A DNA stretch of 64,000 nucleotides. Source: Sinimarinibacterium flocculans (GTDB taxonomy: Bacteria > Pseudomonadota > Gammaproteobacteria > Nevskiales > Nevskiaceae). The notes under the pieces are model-generated. The model made no database searches, was not told where the DNA came from, and saw only the letters and a program-made list of their open reading frames with translations. The stretch spans positions 359,780 through 423,779 of the forward strand of contig NZ_QICN01000002.1 in the NCBI RefSeq assembly GCF_003201205.1, in the 5' to 3' direction. A program made the position numbers and the translations under genes. Positions 33,680 to 41,655 of the stretch are shown piece after piece (positions within the stretch are counted from its first letter, which is position 1; each line of letters opens with the position of its first letter).

Positions 33680-35200
33680 GTGTTCAAGCTGTCCTCGCCG
33701 GAACTCAAGACCAACCTGCTCAGCGGACTCACCGTGGCCCTGGCCATGGTGCCGGAGGCCATCGCCTTCGCCCTCGTCGCCCAGGTGTCGCCGCTCACCG
33801 GGCTCTATGCAGCCTTCATCGTCTCGCTGATCACCTCGGCCTTCGGCGGACGCCCCGGCATGATCTCCGGCGCCGCCGGCGCGCTGGCCGTGGTCATGGT
33901 GGCGCTGGTCGTGGAGCACGGCGCCGAGTACCTGTTCGCCGCCGTCGTGCTGATGGGCGTGCTGCAGCTGCTGTTCGCCGCGGCCAAGCTCGGCAAGTTC
34001 ATCCGCATGGTGCCGCACCCGGTGATGCTCGGCTTCGTCAACGGCCTGGCGATCGTGATCTTCCTGGCCCAGTTCGGGCACTTCAAGGTCACCGCCGACG
34101 ACGGCAGCACGCAGTGGCTGCAGGGCACGCCGCTGGCCGTGATGGTCGGCCTCACGGTGCTGACGATGCTCGTCATCTACCTGCTGCCGCGCCTGACCCG
34201 CGCGGTGCCGGCCACGCTCGTGGCCATCGTCGGCGTGAGCCTGCTGGTGATCGGCCTGGACATCGACACGCGCACCGTCGGCGATCTCGGCTCGATCAAG
34301 GGCGGACTGCCGGATTTCCACGTGCCGCAGGTGCCGCTGACGCTGGAAACGCTACAGATCGTCCTGCCCTACGCACTGGTTCTCGCGGCGATCGGCCTGA
34401 TCGAGTCGCTGCTGACGCTCAACCTCATCGACGACATGACCGACACCCGCGGACGCCCCAACCGCGAGTGCGCCGCGCAGGGCGCCGCCAACGTCGTCAC
34501 CGGCTTCTTCGGCGGCATGGGCGGCTGCGCGATGATCGGCCAGAGCATGATCAACGTGAACAACGGCGCGCTGCACCGGCTGTCCGGCATCGCCACGGCG
34601 CTGTTCCTGCTGTCGTTCATCCTGTTCGGCTCGGCCCTGATCGAGCGGATTCCGCTCGCGGCGCTGATCGGCGTGATGTTCGTCGTCTGCGAGAAGACCT
34701 TCGAGTGGGCCAGCTTCCGCCTGTTCGGCAAGGTGCCGCGCGCCGACATCTTCGTCGGCCTGCTGGTCGCGGCCGTCACCGTGGTGGCGGATCTCGCCGT
34801 CGCCGTGATCGTCGGCGTCATCGTCTCGGCGCTGGTCTTCGCCTGGGAACACGCCAAGCACGTGCGCGTGAGCGCCAGCGTGCGTGACGACGGCACCAAG
34901 GTCTACGAGGCACAGGGCACGCTGTTCTTCGCCTCCGTCGCCGAATTCCAGCAGCAGTTCGTGCCGCGCGACGATCCGGACGAAGTCGAGATCGATTTCC
35001 GCCTTGCCAAGCTGATGGACCACTCCGCGATCGAGGCCGTGAACACGCTCGCCGAGCGTTACCAGCGCGCGGGCAAGCGCCTGAAACTGCGTCATCTGAG
35101 CCGCGACTGTCTCGACCTGCTCGACCGCGCGCGCTCGATGATCGAGGTCAACTACCGCGAGGACCCGCAGTACCGCGTCGCCGACGACAAGCTCGCCTGA
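33680..35200 (+). CDS. SulP-family anion transporter with STAS domain
   Basis: A 506-residue inner-membrane transporter. GTG at 33680 follows GGAG; upstream in-frame sequence is not protein-like. The transmembrane part (about residues 10-400) has the SulP N-terminal motif LSGLTVALAMVPEAIAFALV, then ISGAAGALAVVMVALV and GQSMINVNNGALHRLSG. A short cytoplasmic STAS domain follows (LFFASVAEFQQQF...DEVEIDFRLAKLMDHSAIEAV). SulP proteins move sulfate, bicarbonate or dicarboxylates, often with sodium or protons. The clustered glycines in GGMGGCAMIGQS fit a bicarbonate or sulfate carrier; which one cannot be read. Confidence 0.92.
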   Translation: MFKLSSPELKTNLLSGLTVALAMVPEAIAFALVAQVSPLTGLYAAFIVSLITSAFGGRPGMISGAAGALAVVMVALVVEHGAEYLFAAVVLMGVLQLLFAAAKLGKFIRMVPHPVMLGFVNGLAIVIFLAQFGHFKVTADDGSTQWLQGTPLAVMVGLTVLTMLVIYLLPRLTRAVPATLVAIVGVSLLVIGLDIDTRTVGDLGSIKGGLPDFHVPQVPLTLETLQIVLPYALVLAAIGLIESLLTLNLIDDMTDTRGRPNRECAAQGAANVVTGFFGGMGGCAMIGQSMINVNNGALHRLSGIATALFLLSFILFGSALIERIPLAALIGVMFVVCEKTFEWASFRLFGKVPRADIFVGLLVAAVTVVADLAVAVIVGVIVSALVFAWEHAKHVRVSASVRDDGTKVYEAQGTLFFASVAEFQQQFVPRDDPDEVEIDFRLAKLMDHSAIEAVNTLAERYQRAGKRLKLRHLSRDCLDLLDRARSMIEVNYREDPQYRVADDKLA

Positions 35201-35273
35201 GTCACGGCGCACCCCGGACAAGTCTGTATAGTGGGTCGGACCGTGCTCTCGCGGCGATGCTGAGGATGCACCC

Positions 35274-35537
35274 ATGGCACGTGTCACCGTCGAGGACTGC
35301 CTCGCGCACATCCCCAATCACTTCGACCTGTGTCTGGTCGCCGCCAAGCGTGCGCGCCAGCTCGCGCGCGGCGCCTCGTCGCAGCTCCCCTGGGGCGACC
35401 ACAAGTCGACCGTGCTCACGCTCAAGGAAATCGGCGCCGGCCAGATCGGACGCGAAGTGCTGAACGAAAGCGACCTTCCGTTCGCCAGGGACAGCTCCGG
35501 CGACATGATCCTGCCGGACCCGAGTGGCGACATCTGA
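35274..35537 (+). CDS. rpoZ: RNA polymerase omega subunit
   Basis: An 87-residue omega subunit. MARVTVEDCLAHIPNHFDLCLVA and AAKRARQLARGASSQ match the conserved N-terminal half that contacts beta-prime. The tail after TLKEIGAGQIG differs from common gammaproteobacterial forms. A TATAGT hexamer at 35227-35232 is a possible -10 element. The gene is not between gmk and spoT, its usual place, but between a SulP transporter and an acyltransferase. This may be the only copy after rearrangement or a second copy; the window cannot decide. Confidence 0.85.
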   Translation: MARVTVEDCLAHIPNHFDLCLVAAKRARQLARGASSQLPWGDHKSTVLTLKEIGAGQIGREVLNESDLPFARDSSGDMILPDPSGDI

Positions 35538-36219
35538 GGACCCGCAACGACTCACGCGTCGCCAGAGCCTGCGGCTCGTGCTGATGCATCGGCTGGCGAT
35601 CGCTGCCGGCTATCGCATCGTGCGTGCGCTCGCGGGCACCTATCGCTATCGCTTCGAAACCGCCAGCCGCAGTCCTGCGGCACCCTGTTACATCCTCGCG
35701 ATCTGGCATCGCAACCTGTTCGCGGGAATTCTCGCGCAGACCGGTCGCAGCCATGTCGTGATGGTGTCGCGATCCGGTGACGGCGATGCTGTCACGACGC
35801 TGTGCACACGCCTTGGGCACCACGTGGCCCGCGGCAGCTCGATGAACAACGGCGTCGACAAAGGAGGTCGCGCCGCGAAGGACGAGATGATCGACATGCT
35901 CCAGCAGGGCCTGCCCGGCGCCCTCACCGTCGACGGCCCCCGCGGACCGGCATGCGTCGTCAAGCCCGGCATCATCGAGATGGCACGCATCACCGGTTTG
36001 CCGATCGTGCCGTATGTACCCTTGGCCGCGCGCAACTGGCGTTTCCGCAGCTGGGACGGCTTTTGTCTGCCGAAGCCTTTCTCACGCATCGACATCCGCT
36101 ACGGCGCGCAGATGCACGTGCCGCGCGACACACCCTTCGAGGCCTTTGCAGGCTACCAGCAGCGCATCGCCGACGAACTCGACGCGCTCGAACGCAGTCA
36201 CGACGTCGCTGCAGGCTGA
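35524..36219 (+). CDS. Lysophospholipid acyltransferase family protein (DUF374)
   Basis: A 231-residue protein of the DUF374 branch of the PlsC-like acyltransferases. It has AIWHRNLFAGILAQ (HxxxxF in place of HxxxxD of PlsC), VMVSRSGDGDAVTTLCTRLG, RGSS and TVDGPRGPACVVKPG. Such proteins are linked to lipid A-type or phospholipid acylation at the inner membrane, but few are characterised. GTG at 35524 overlaps the last 14 bases of rpoZ and so would couple translation. ATG at 35584 is an alternative start. It converges on the transglutaminase gene. Confidence 0.8.
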   Translation: MATSEDPQRLTRRQSLRLVLMHRLAIAAGYRIVRALAGTYRYRFETASRSPAAPCYILAIWHRNLFAGILAQTGRSHVVMVSRSGDGDAVTTLCTRLGHHVARGSSMNNGVDKGGRAAKDEMIDMLQQGLPGALTVDGPRGPACVVKPGIIEMARITGLPIVPYVPLAARNWRFRSWDGFCLPKPFSRIDIRYGAQMHVPRDTPFEAFAGYQQRIADELDALERSHDVAAG

Positions 36220-36233
36220 CTGCGTCCCGCCGT

Positions 36234-37070
36234 TCACGCAACGACCGGCAGCTCCGTCACCCAGACGCCGACATCCATGGTCGTGCCCGCAGGCCCCGTG
36301 ATGGAGCCGGCAACCGGCGGCACCGACTCGGGCAGGCGCGCCACCGACACCGGAAAGTGCTCCGGGCCGCTGGCACGGCCCAGCGTCGGATCGAAACCAC
36401 ACCAGCCGCAGCCGACGACATAGACCTCGGCCCATGCGTGGGTCGCACCGAAGTGATCCGGTGACGGCGCAGCGTGCAGATAGCCACTGACGAATCGCGC
36501 GGCGTAGCCCCAACTCCGCGCCGCCTCGATGAAAAGATGAGCGAAATCGCGACAGGACCCGCTACCCGACTGCAGCGTCTCGGCGACGCTCTGCACACCC
36601 GGCTCGTCGCGCACCCGGTAATGCAACACCTGCTGGACCCGTTGGCAGAGCGCCTCGAGCGCCGCGTGGGATTGCGCCGAGGTGGCGGGGCGCGGGGTTG
36701 CGGGCAGCCATCCGGTCAGTTGCGAATCAACGACCACGCGCAGATACGGCGACAGCACGGCCTCGTCCACGGCCGTGTCGGAAAAGGTCGCGCTGCAGGG
36801 ATCGGTCGTTGGCGGGGGGAACTGCTGCACGATCAGCTCGCTGAGAATCGCCAGCTTCGCCGAGCGCCCCGAGAACCGTGCCGTGGCGACCGAATTGCTC
36901 TCGGCATCCCGGTGCCATTGCAGCGTGGCCGGGGGATCGAGCTCCAGCGTCGATGCCTCGATGCGCAGATCGTGACCCTCGCGCGGCCGCAGGCGCAGCG
37001 TGTGCGGCCCCAGCTCAACCGGCGCCGCGAAGTTGTAGTAAGTGTTGTGAACGATCCGGTAACGTCGCAT
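36234..37070 (-). CDS. Transglutaminase-like cysteine peptidase family protein
   Basis: A 278-residue protein from ATG 37070 (GGAG ten bases upstream; two more in-frame ATGs lie just before). The N-terminal half is the bacterial transglutaminase N domain (MRRYRIVHNTYYNF...LGPHTLRLRPREGHDL). The C-terminal half has the Cys-His-Asp triad: SGSGSCRDFAHLFIEAARS, GATHAWAEVYV and GFDPTLG. These cytoplasmic proteins act as peptidases or amidases and are often next to ATP-grasp or circularly linked peptide genes, none of which are present here. Function unknown beyond the fold. Confidence 0.85.
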   Translation of the reverse strand: MRRYRIVHNTYYNFAAPVELGPHTLRLRPREGHDLRIEASTLELDPPATLQWHRDAESNSVATARFSGRSAKLAILSELIVQQFPPPTTDPCSATFSDTAVDEAVLSPYLRVVVDSQLTGWLPATPRPATSAQSHAALEALCQRVQQVLHYRVRDEPGVQSVAETLQSGSGSCRDFAHLFIEAARSWGYAARFVSGYLHAAPSPDHFGATHAWAEVYVVGCGWCGFDPTLGRASGPEHFPVSVARLPESVPPVAGSITGPAGTTMDVGVWVTELPVVA

Positions 37071-37355
37071 CTGCATCTCCATGGCAGACAACCCGCGCAG
37101 CTCACTGCGCAGCAGCGGCGGCATGTTGGCCTCGGGAAAAGGGCGTAGGATGCAGAGATCGACGTCACGACTCTCGTCGACCCCACTGCCGCAACGCCGA
37201 CACTCCTCGACCTCGTCGACATCCCGTGCCGGTTGCGCCACAACACCCTTCGCTGATCGACGCGCGTCGCCGCCCAGCGTCACTCACGGCACCGACCTTC
37301 CTGCATGGCTTTCACGCCCTGCGAAGCGCGGCGCCGCCTATCCCGGACGGACACC

Positions 37356-38144
37356 ATGACCGCGACACACACCCACACTACGCCTTCTGCGCGACGGCTG
37401 CCGTGCGCAGCACTGATGCTGCTGGCACTTTGCACGACCCCGCTCGCTGCCCAGGAGCCGCGACAGGTGCCCGACAACGCCAGCGCCAAGCGCTATGGCG
37501 ACGGCTGGACCTGCAACGAAGGCTATCGCCCGAGCGGTAGCGGCTGCGCAGAAATCGAGGTGCCCGCCAACGCCTACGCCACAGGCTCGTCCTACGGCTC
37601 CGGCTGGGCCTGCAGCTACGGATACACCGAGAGCAACGGACAGTGCGCCGAAGTGCTCGTACCGGCGAATGCACACCTGACCTCGACGTCCGGCGACCGC
37701 TGGGCCTGCGACGACGGCTATCGTGTGCAAGACGGCGGCTGCGTCGCGATCGTCGTCCCGGCCAACGCCTACGCGGTGAACTCGCGATCCGGCACAGGCT
37801 GGAAGTGCGAGCGTGGCTACCGGGAAACCCAGGGCCGCTGTGTCGCGATTCGCGTTCCCGAGCATGGCTATCTGTCCGACTCACCCTCCTCAGGAGGCTG
37901 GGCCTGCGAACGCGGCTATCGCGCCGAGCGCAATGACTGTGTCGCCATCAACGTGCCGGACAACGCCCGTCTCAACGGCTCTTCCTACGGCAGCGGCTGG
38001 GACTGCAAGCGCGGCTTTCGCGAAGTCGATGACGCCTGTGAACCGCTGCAACTGCCCGAGAATGCGCACATCGATTACTCGGGCAACGACTGGGACTGCA
38101 ATCGTCCGAACCGGAGGCAGCAGGATCGCTGTGTCCCGCGCTGA
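37356..38144 (+). CDS. Secreted protein with seven cysteine-paired GWxCxxGY repeats
   Basis: A 262-residue exported protein from ATG 37356. A signal peptide (LPCAALMLLALCTTPLAAQ) is followed by seven repeats of about 31-33 residues. The consensus is VPxNAyxxxSxxGxGWxCxxGY, then a variable stretch, a second cysteine, and xxIx. Each repeat holds two cysteines that could form one disulfide. The final repeat ends DYSGNDWDCNRPNRRQQDRC, a form that I recall as a single module at the C-terminus of other secreted proteobacterial proteins. No enzyme domain. It may be an envelope or surface binding protein; function unknown. Confidence 0.8.
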   Translation: MTATHTHTTPSARRLPCAALMLLALCTTPLAAQEPRQVPDNASAKRYGDGWTCNEGYRPSGSGCAEIEVPANAYATGSSYGSGWACSYGYTESNGQCAEVLVPANAHLTSTSGDRWACDDGYRVQDGGCVAIVVPANAYAVNSRSGTGWKCERGYRETQGRCVAIRVPEHGYLSDSPSSGGWACERGYRAERNDCVAINVPDNARLNGSSYGSGWDCKRGFREVDDACEPLQLPENAHIDYSGNDWDCNRPNRRQQDRCVPR

Positions 38145-38185
38145 ACGCCGGCGCCCGTGCTTTCCGCAGCTACACACCGCACGCC

Positions 38186-38725
38186 ATGGCATTGACCGCA
38201 ACGCTGCGCCACTTCGCCGTACAGCTTGCCGACATGGATCGCGGCGTGTTCGCAGACTTCGAGCTGCGCGTTGCGCAGCAACCGTCCGAAACGATCGAGT
38301 TCATGCTCGTGCGCGTACTCGCCTACAGCCTGGAGTACACGGACGGCATCACGCTGACCGAAGGTGTGGCCGCCACCGACGAACCTGCGGTACTCGTCCG
38401 CGATCTCACCGGGCGGGTCACGGCCTGGATCGAAGTGGGCGCGCCGGACGCAGAGCGCGTGCATCGCGGCAGCAAGCTCGCCGGACGCGCAGCGATCTAC
38501 ACCCATCGCGATCCCCGGCAGCTGCTCACGCAGTACGCCGGCCGCAAGATCCATCGCAGCGAGGATGTCCCCGTCTACTCGTTCGATCGCGAAGTGCTCA
38601 GGCAGGCCGCCGCGCGCCTGCAGCGCCGGTCGAAGCTCGCGCTGTCCGTCACCGAGCGCCAGCTCTACCTGGACATCGACGGTCACAGCCTGCAGACGGC
38701 CATCGAGGAATGCCGCACCGGCTGA
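38186..38725 (+). CDS. YaeQ-family protein
   Basis: A 179-residue protein matching the YaeQ family over its whole length: MALTATLRHFAVQLADMDRGVF, EFMLVRVLAYSLEY, WIEVGAPDAERVHRGSKLA and QLYLDIDGHSL. YaeQ has a PD-(D/E)XK nuclease-like fold; the likely metal residues are the aspartate/glutamate pair before GSK. E. coli YaeQ was once linked to RfaH suppression, but that claim was not upheld and the role is open. It stands alone with about 40 bases on each side. Confidence 0.9.
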   Translation: MALTATLRHFAVQLADMDRGVFADFELRVAQQPSETIEFMLVRVLAYSLEYTDGITLTEGVAATDEPAVLVRDLTGRVTAWIEVGAPDAERVHRGSKLAGRAAIYTHRDPRQLLTQYAGRKIHRSEDVPVYSFDREVLRQAAARLQRRSKLALSVTERQLYLDIDGHSLQTAIEECRTG

Positions 38726-38742
38726 CCCGCCTCTCGAAGCAC

Positions 38743-38967
38743 TCAGGCATCGGTCGTAGCCCTCTGTTTGCCGGCCTCCGTGGCCTCCCAGGCGGCGACG
38801 CCGATCTTCCGCGCCAGTCCAAACTTCTCCAGGGAATCCATCGTTGCCACCGTGCATACGCGGTTGCCGTTGACCTCGACGCGCGATGTATCCACGGCGT
38901 AGGCCTTCCAGCCGCGGCTCAGCCAGTTCATTGCGACGACCTGCGACTTGCTCAGCTTCTTGCCCAC
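38743..38967 (-). CDS. Small conserved protein of unknown function
   Basis: A 74-residue protein if GTG at 38967 is used (upstream frame to 39006 is possible). It reads GKKLSKSQVVAMNWLSRGWKAY, then VNGNRVCTVATMDSLEKFGL and AWEATEAGKQ. The pattern of two short helices, a strand pair and a third helix recalls a winged-helix DNA-binding mini-domain (a terminal LTxxG-like WEATEAGK is common in those). No catalytic residues. It is convergent with yaeQ and divergent from truD (start 67 bases away). Confidence 0.55.
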   Translation of the reverse strand: MGKKLSKSQVVAMNWLSRGWKAYAVDTSRVEVNGNRVCTVATMDSLEKFGLARKIGVAAWEATEAGKQRATTDA

Positions 38968-39033
38968 CGGACACCCCCGGGTTGTCGGCAACCGCTCCGC
39001 GTGCATCAGAAAGTTGCCACACTATGAACCACC

Positions 39034-40062
39034 ATGATCGCACTTCCCCACGCCCACGGCGGTCCGCCGCTGCGCGCGCGTATGCGCGTCGCGCCGGAGG
39101 ACTTCGTCGTCGACGAGCTGCAGGACATCACGCCGGACGGTGAGGGCGAACATGCCTGGCTGGTGGTACGCAAGCGCGGGGCGAATACCGACTGGGTGGC
39201 GCGCGAGCTGGCGCGCTTTGCCGGCGTGGCGCCGATGGACGTCGGCTACGCCGGCCTGAAGGACCGGCATGCGGTGACGACGCAGGCGTTCTCGGTCTAC
39301 CTGCCCGGACGCGCGTCACCGGACTGGCAGCAGCTCGGCCTCGAAGGCGTCGACGTCGTCGCGCACAGCCGGCACGGCCGCAAGCTCAAGCGCGGCGCCC
39401 TGCGCGGCAACCGTTTCCGCATCACGCTGCGCGACGCCGCCGGCGACCGCGCGAGCGCCGCGGATGTCCTCGCCTCCATCGTCGCGCGCGGCGTCCCCAA
39501 CTATTTCGGCGAGCAGCGCTTCGGCCTTGGCGGTGCCAACGTCGAACGGGCCGAGCGCATGTTCGCCGGCCAGCGCGTGGACCGGAAGCTGCGCTCGCTG
39601 CTGCTGTCGGCGGCCCGCTCGCAACTGTTCAACGCCGTGCTCGCCGAGCGCGTGCGACGGGCGTGCTGGGATCGTGGACTGGCCGGCGAGGTGTGGTCGC
39701 TGGCGGGGTCGCGCTCGTGGTTCGGTCCCGAGCCGTCGTCCGCCGTTCTCGACGCACGCCTGGCATCCGCAGACATCCACCCCAGCGGCCCGCTGTGGGG
39801 GCGCGGCGCACTGCCCTGCGCCGACGAGGCACGCGACCTGGAGGAAGCGGTCTGCGCCGCCTACGAGACACTGCGCACGGGACTGGAGCGCGCCGGCCTG
39901 GAGCAGGAGCGGCGCGCGCTGCGCCTGATGCCGCAGGCCCTGCGCTGGGACTGGCTGGAGGAAGACGCGCTGCGGCTGGAGTTCGAGCTGCCGCCGGGGG
40001 CCTACGCCACCGTCGTGCTGCGCGAAGTCGCGGACTGGACCGAGGCGAACGCCGCCGCGTAG
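39034..40062 (+). CDS. truD: tRNA pseudouridine(13) synthase
   Basis: A 342-residue TruD, which isomerises U13 in tRNA-Glu. The catalytic aspartate is Asp77 in GYAGLKDRHAVTTQ. APEDFVVDEL at the N-terminus, NYFGEQRFGLGGANV and the inserted TRUD domain around GPLWGRG are family markers. Length and motif order are normal. Its usual neighbours (surE, ispF, mutS) are missing. Its 3' end overlaps the convergent SDR gene by 61 bases, so the C-terminal 19 codons are shared on both strands. Confidence 0.95.
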   Translation: MIALPHAHGGPPLRARMRVAPEDFVVDELQDITPDGEGEHAWLVVRKRGANTDWVARELARFAGVAPMDVGYAGLKDRHAVTTQAFSVYLPGRASPDWQQLGLEGVDVVAHSRHGRKLKRGALRGNRFRITLRDAAGDRASAADVLASIVARGVPNYFGEQRFGLGGANVERAERMFAGQRVDRKLRSLLLSAARSQLFNAVLAERVRRACWDRGLAGEVWSLAGSRSWFGPEPSSAVLDARLASADIHPSGPLWGRGALPCADEARDLEEAVCAAYETLRTGLERAGLEQERRALRLMPQALRWDWLEEDALRLEFELPPGAYATVVLREVADWTEANAAA

Positions 40063-40979
40063 TCGCAGCCGGTCAGTCGCTCCGATACCTCCCACAAGCG
40101 TTTCGCGATCGCGGGATCGCGCGCCGCGGCGCTCGGTTGCACGCGTGTCGGCCGGCCACGGAACTGCATGAAGCCGTCCGGGCCGAAGAAGTCCGCACCG
40201 CGCACCTCGTCCGCGCTCGCGGCGTGAATGATCGGCAGCGCGCCCTGCGCCGGGGCCTGGCCGAAACCGCGCATCGCGATCTGGAAGGCGACGCCTTCGA
40301 GCCAGTCGGTGAGGCTGCTGCGTCGCTCGCTCCGGCGTCCGTCGCCGATACCGGTGCGCGAAATACCGGGATGCGCCGCCACGCTGATCAGCGGCGCGCT
40401 GGCGGCCTCGCTGCGGCGCTGCAATTCGAGCGCGAAGATCAGGCAGGCCAGCTTGGTCTGCGCGTACGAGCGCGAGGACAGATAGTCGCGCTCGGCCTGC
40501 AGATCGTCGAAATCGATGCGGCCGCTGGACTGCACGATGCTGGACACGCTGACCACGCGCGGCGCGGGTGAGCGGAGCAGGCGCGGCAGCAGGCCGGCCG
40601 TGAGGGCGAAGTGGCCCAGATGGCTCACGCCGAACTTCAGCTCGAAGCCATCCCGGGTCGTGGCCCGCCGCAACGGCGGCAGCAGGCCCGCGTTGTTGAC
40701 GAGCACATCGAGCGGGCCGTCGAATCCGGCCGCGAACGTCCGGATCGCCGCGAGGTCGCCTAGATCGAGCGCGCAAAAGTCGACCTCGGCACCGGTCTCG
40801 GCGCGCAGGCGCTGCACGGCCGCCTTGCCTCCTTCGACATTGCGGTCGGCGATGACCACGGCGTAGCCGTTCTGCGCCAGTCCGCGCGCGGTCTCGAACC
40901 CCAGCCCGCCCGCACCGCCCGTGATCAGTGCGCGCCTGCGCGCGGCGCCCGCTGCCTGCGGTCCCGTCCACTCGGCCAT
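40002..40979 (-). CDS. Short-chain dehydrogenase, retinol-dehydrogenase-like
   Basis: A 325-residue SDR starting at ATG 40979 after GGGGAG. ALITGGAGGLGFETARGLAQ is the cofactor loop, DVLVNNAGLL the NNAG motif, SVSSIVQ the catalytic serine and SYAQTKLACLIFALEL the Tyr-x3-Lys pair. LxxLGHFALTAGLLP and the C-terminal extension (about 60 residues after FFGPDGF) match the retinol dehydrogenase/WW-domain oxidoreductase type. It probably acts on a hydrophobic alcohol or ketone. Its last 61 bases overlap the end of truD on the opposite strand. Confidence 0.85.
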   Translation of the reverse strand: MAEWTGPQAAGAARRRALITGGAGGLGFETARGLAQNGYAVVIADRNVEGGKAAVQRLRAETGAEVDFCALDLGDLAAIRTFAAGFDGPLDVLVNNAGLLPPLRRATTRDGFELKFGVSHLGHFALTAGLLPRLLRSPAPRVVSVSSIVQSSGRIDFDDLQAERDYLSSRSYAQTKLACLIFALELQRRSEAASAPLISVAAHPGISRTGIGDGRRSERRSSLTDWLEGVAFQIAMRGFGQAPAQGALPIIHAASADEVRGADFFGPDGFMQFRGRPTRVQPSAAARDPAIAKRLWEVSERLTGCDYAAAFASVQSATSRSTTVA

Positions 40980-41137
40980 CGTCGATCGCTCCCCCGCAAA
41001 ACCCTCAGTGGCGGATTCGCTGCCGCAGGTCCGCGACCGCACACGAAACGGTCGGCCCGGGAATCCGCGCGATGGCGGCAGTGATCTCACAGCCGAGTGC
41101 CGGCGTCCTCGTCCGAGCGCAGTACGCGTCGCGAGGG

Positions 41138-41581
41138 TCATCGCGGCGGTACCTTCGACTTGCCTGCCTTGTAGGTGGCGCGCGCGGTGCCGCGCTGCTG
41201 CGCGGCGCGCAGGATGCGCCGGAACTTCGGGCACTCCAGGTGGCTGGGCGCCGGGCACACGGCCGCATGTCTTAGTCCCTTGCTCAAGGCACGCAGGCGA
41301 AGGATCGTCCGGTCGAGTGCGTCGGCCCGGGCGGCGAGCGCCTTGCGGTCGATGCGCATGCGGCCGTCGCTGCCGAACATCGCCGCGATCTCGTCCAGCG
41401 AAAACCCTGCCGTGCGTCCCACGGCAATCAGGGCCAGCCGTTCGAGCACGTCGGCGTGGTACTGCCGACGCAGGCCGCGCCGGCCGATGGACGCGACCAG
41501 CCCCTTGTCCTCGTAATAGCGCAGCGTCGACGGGCGCACGCCGGACTGGCGGGACACGGCACCGATATCGAGTTCGGTCAT
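41138..41581 (-). CDS. MerR-family transcriptional regulator
   Basis: A 147-residue regulator. MTELDIGAVSRQSGVRPSTLRYYEDKGLV is the MerR winged helix (core SGVRPSTLRYYEDKGLV), followed by QYHADVLERLALIAVGRTAGFSLDEIAAMF and a coiled-coil helix. The C-terminal CPAPSHLECPKFRRIL holds two cysteines that could bind metal or sense thiols. The gene is divergent from a methyltransferase gene, and a perfect 20-bp dyad lies between them seven bases from this start, so it probably controls both. The ribosome site is weak. Confidence 0.88.
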   Translation of the reverse strand: MTELDIGAVSRQSGVRPSTLRYYEDKGLVASIGRRGLRRQYHADVLERLALIAVGRTAGFSLDEIAAMFGSDGRMRIDRKALAARADALDRTILRLRALSKGLRHAAVCPAPSHLECPKFRRILRAAQQRGTARATYKAGKSKVPPR

Positions 41582-41588
41582 GGGCTTG

Positions 41589-41608
41589 ACTTCAAGTTGG
41601 CTTGAAGT
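41589..41608. promoter_or_regulatory. Perfect dyad, probable MerR operator
   Basis: Arms ACTTCAAG and CTTGAAGT are exact complements around TTGG. The dyad lies in the spacer between a -35-like TTGACT (41586-41591) and a weak -10-like CAACTT 19 bases later, the lengthened spacing expected of MerR-activated promoters, reading toward the methyltransferase gene. It resembles SoxR-type boxes (CCTCAAG...CTTGAGG). Confidence 0.7.
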
Positions 41609-41655
41609 GGCAACTTGCCCGCCCGATCAAGCGAACGCAAGTACAGGAGACGACG

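Noticed and set aside
37440-38130. Regular spacing of similar segments, considered as CRISPR or DNA tandem repeat
   Set aside because: The similarity is at protein level (GWxCxxGY units); base sequences differ and there are no identical repeats with spacers.
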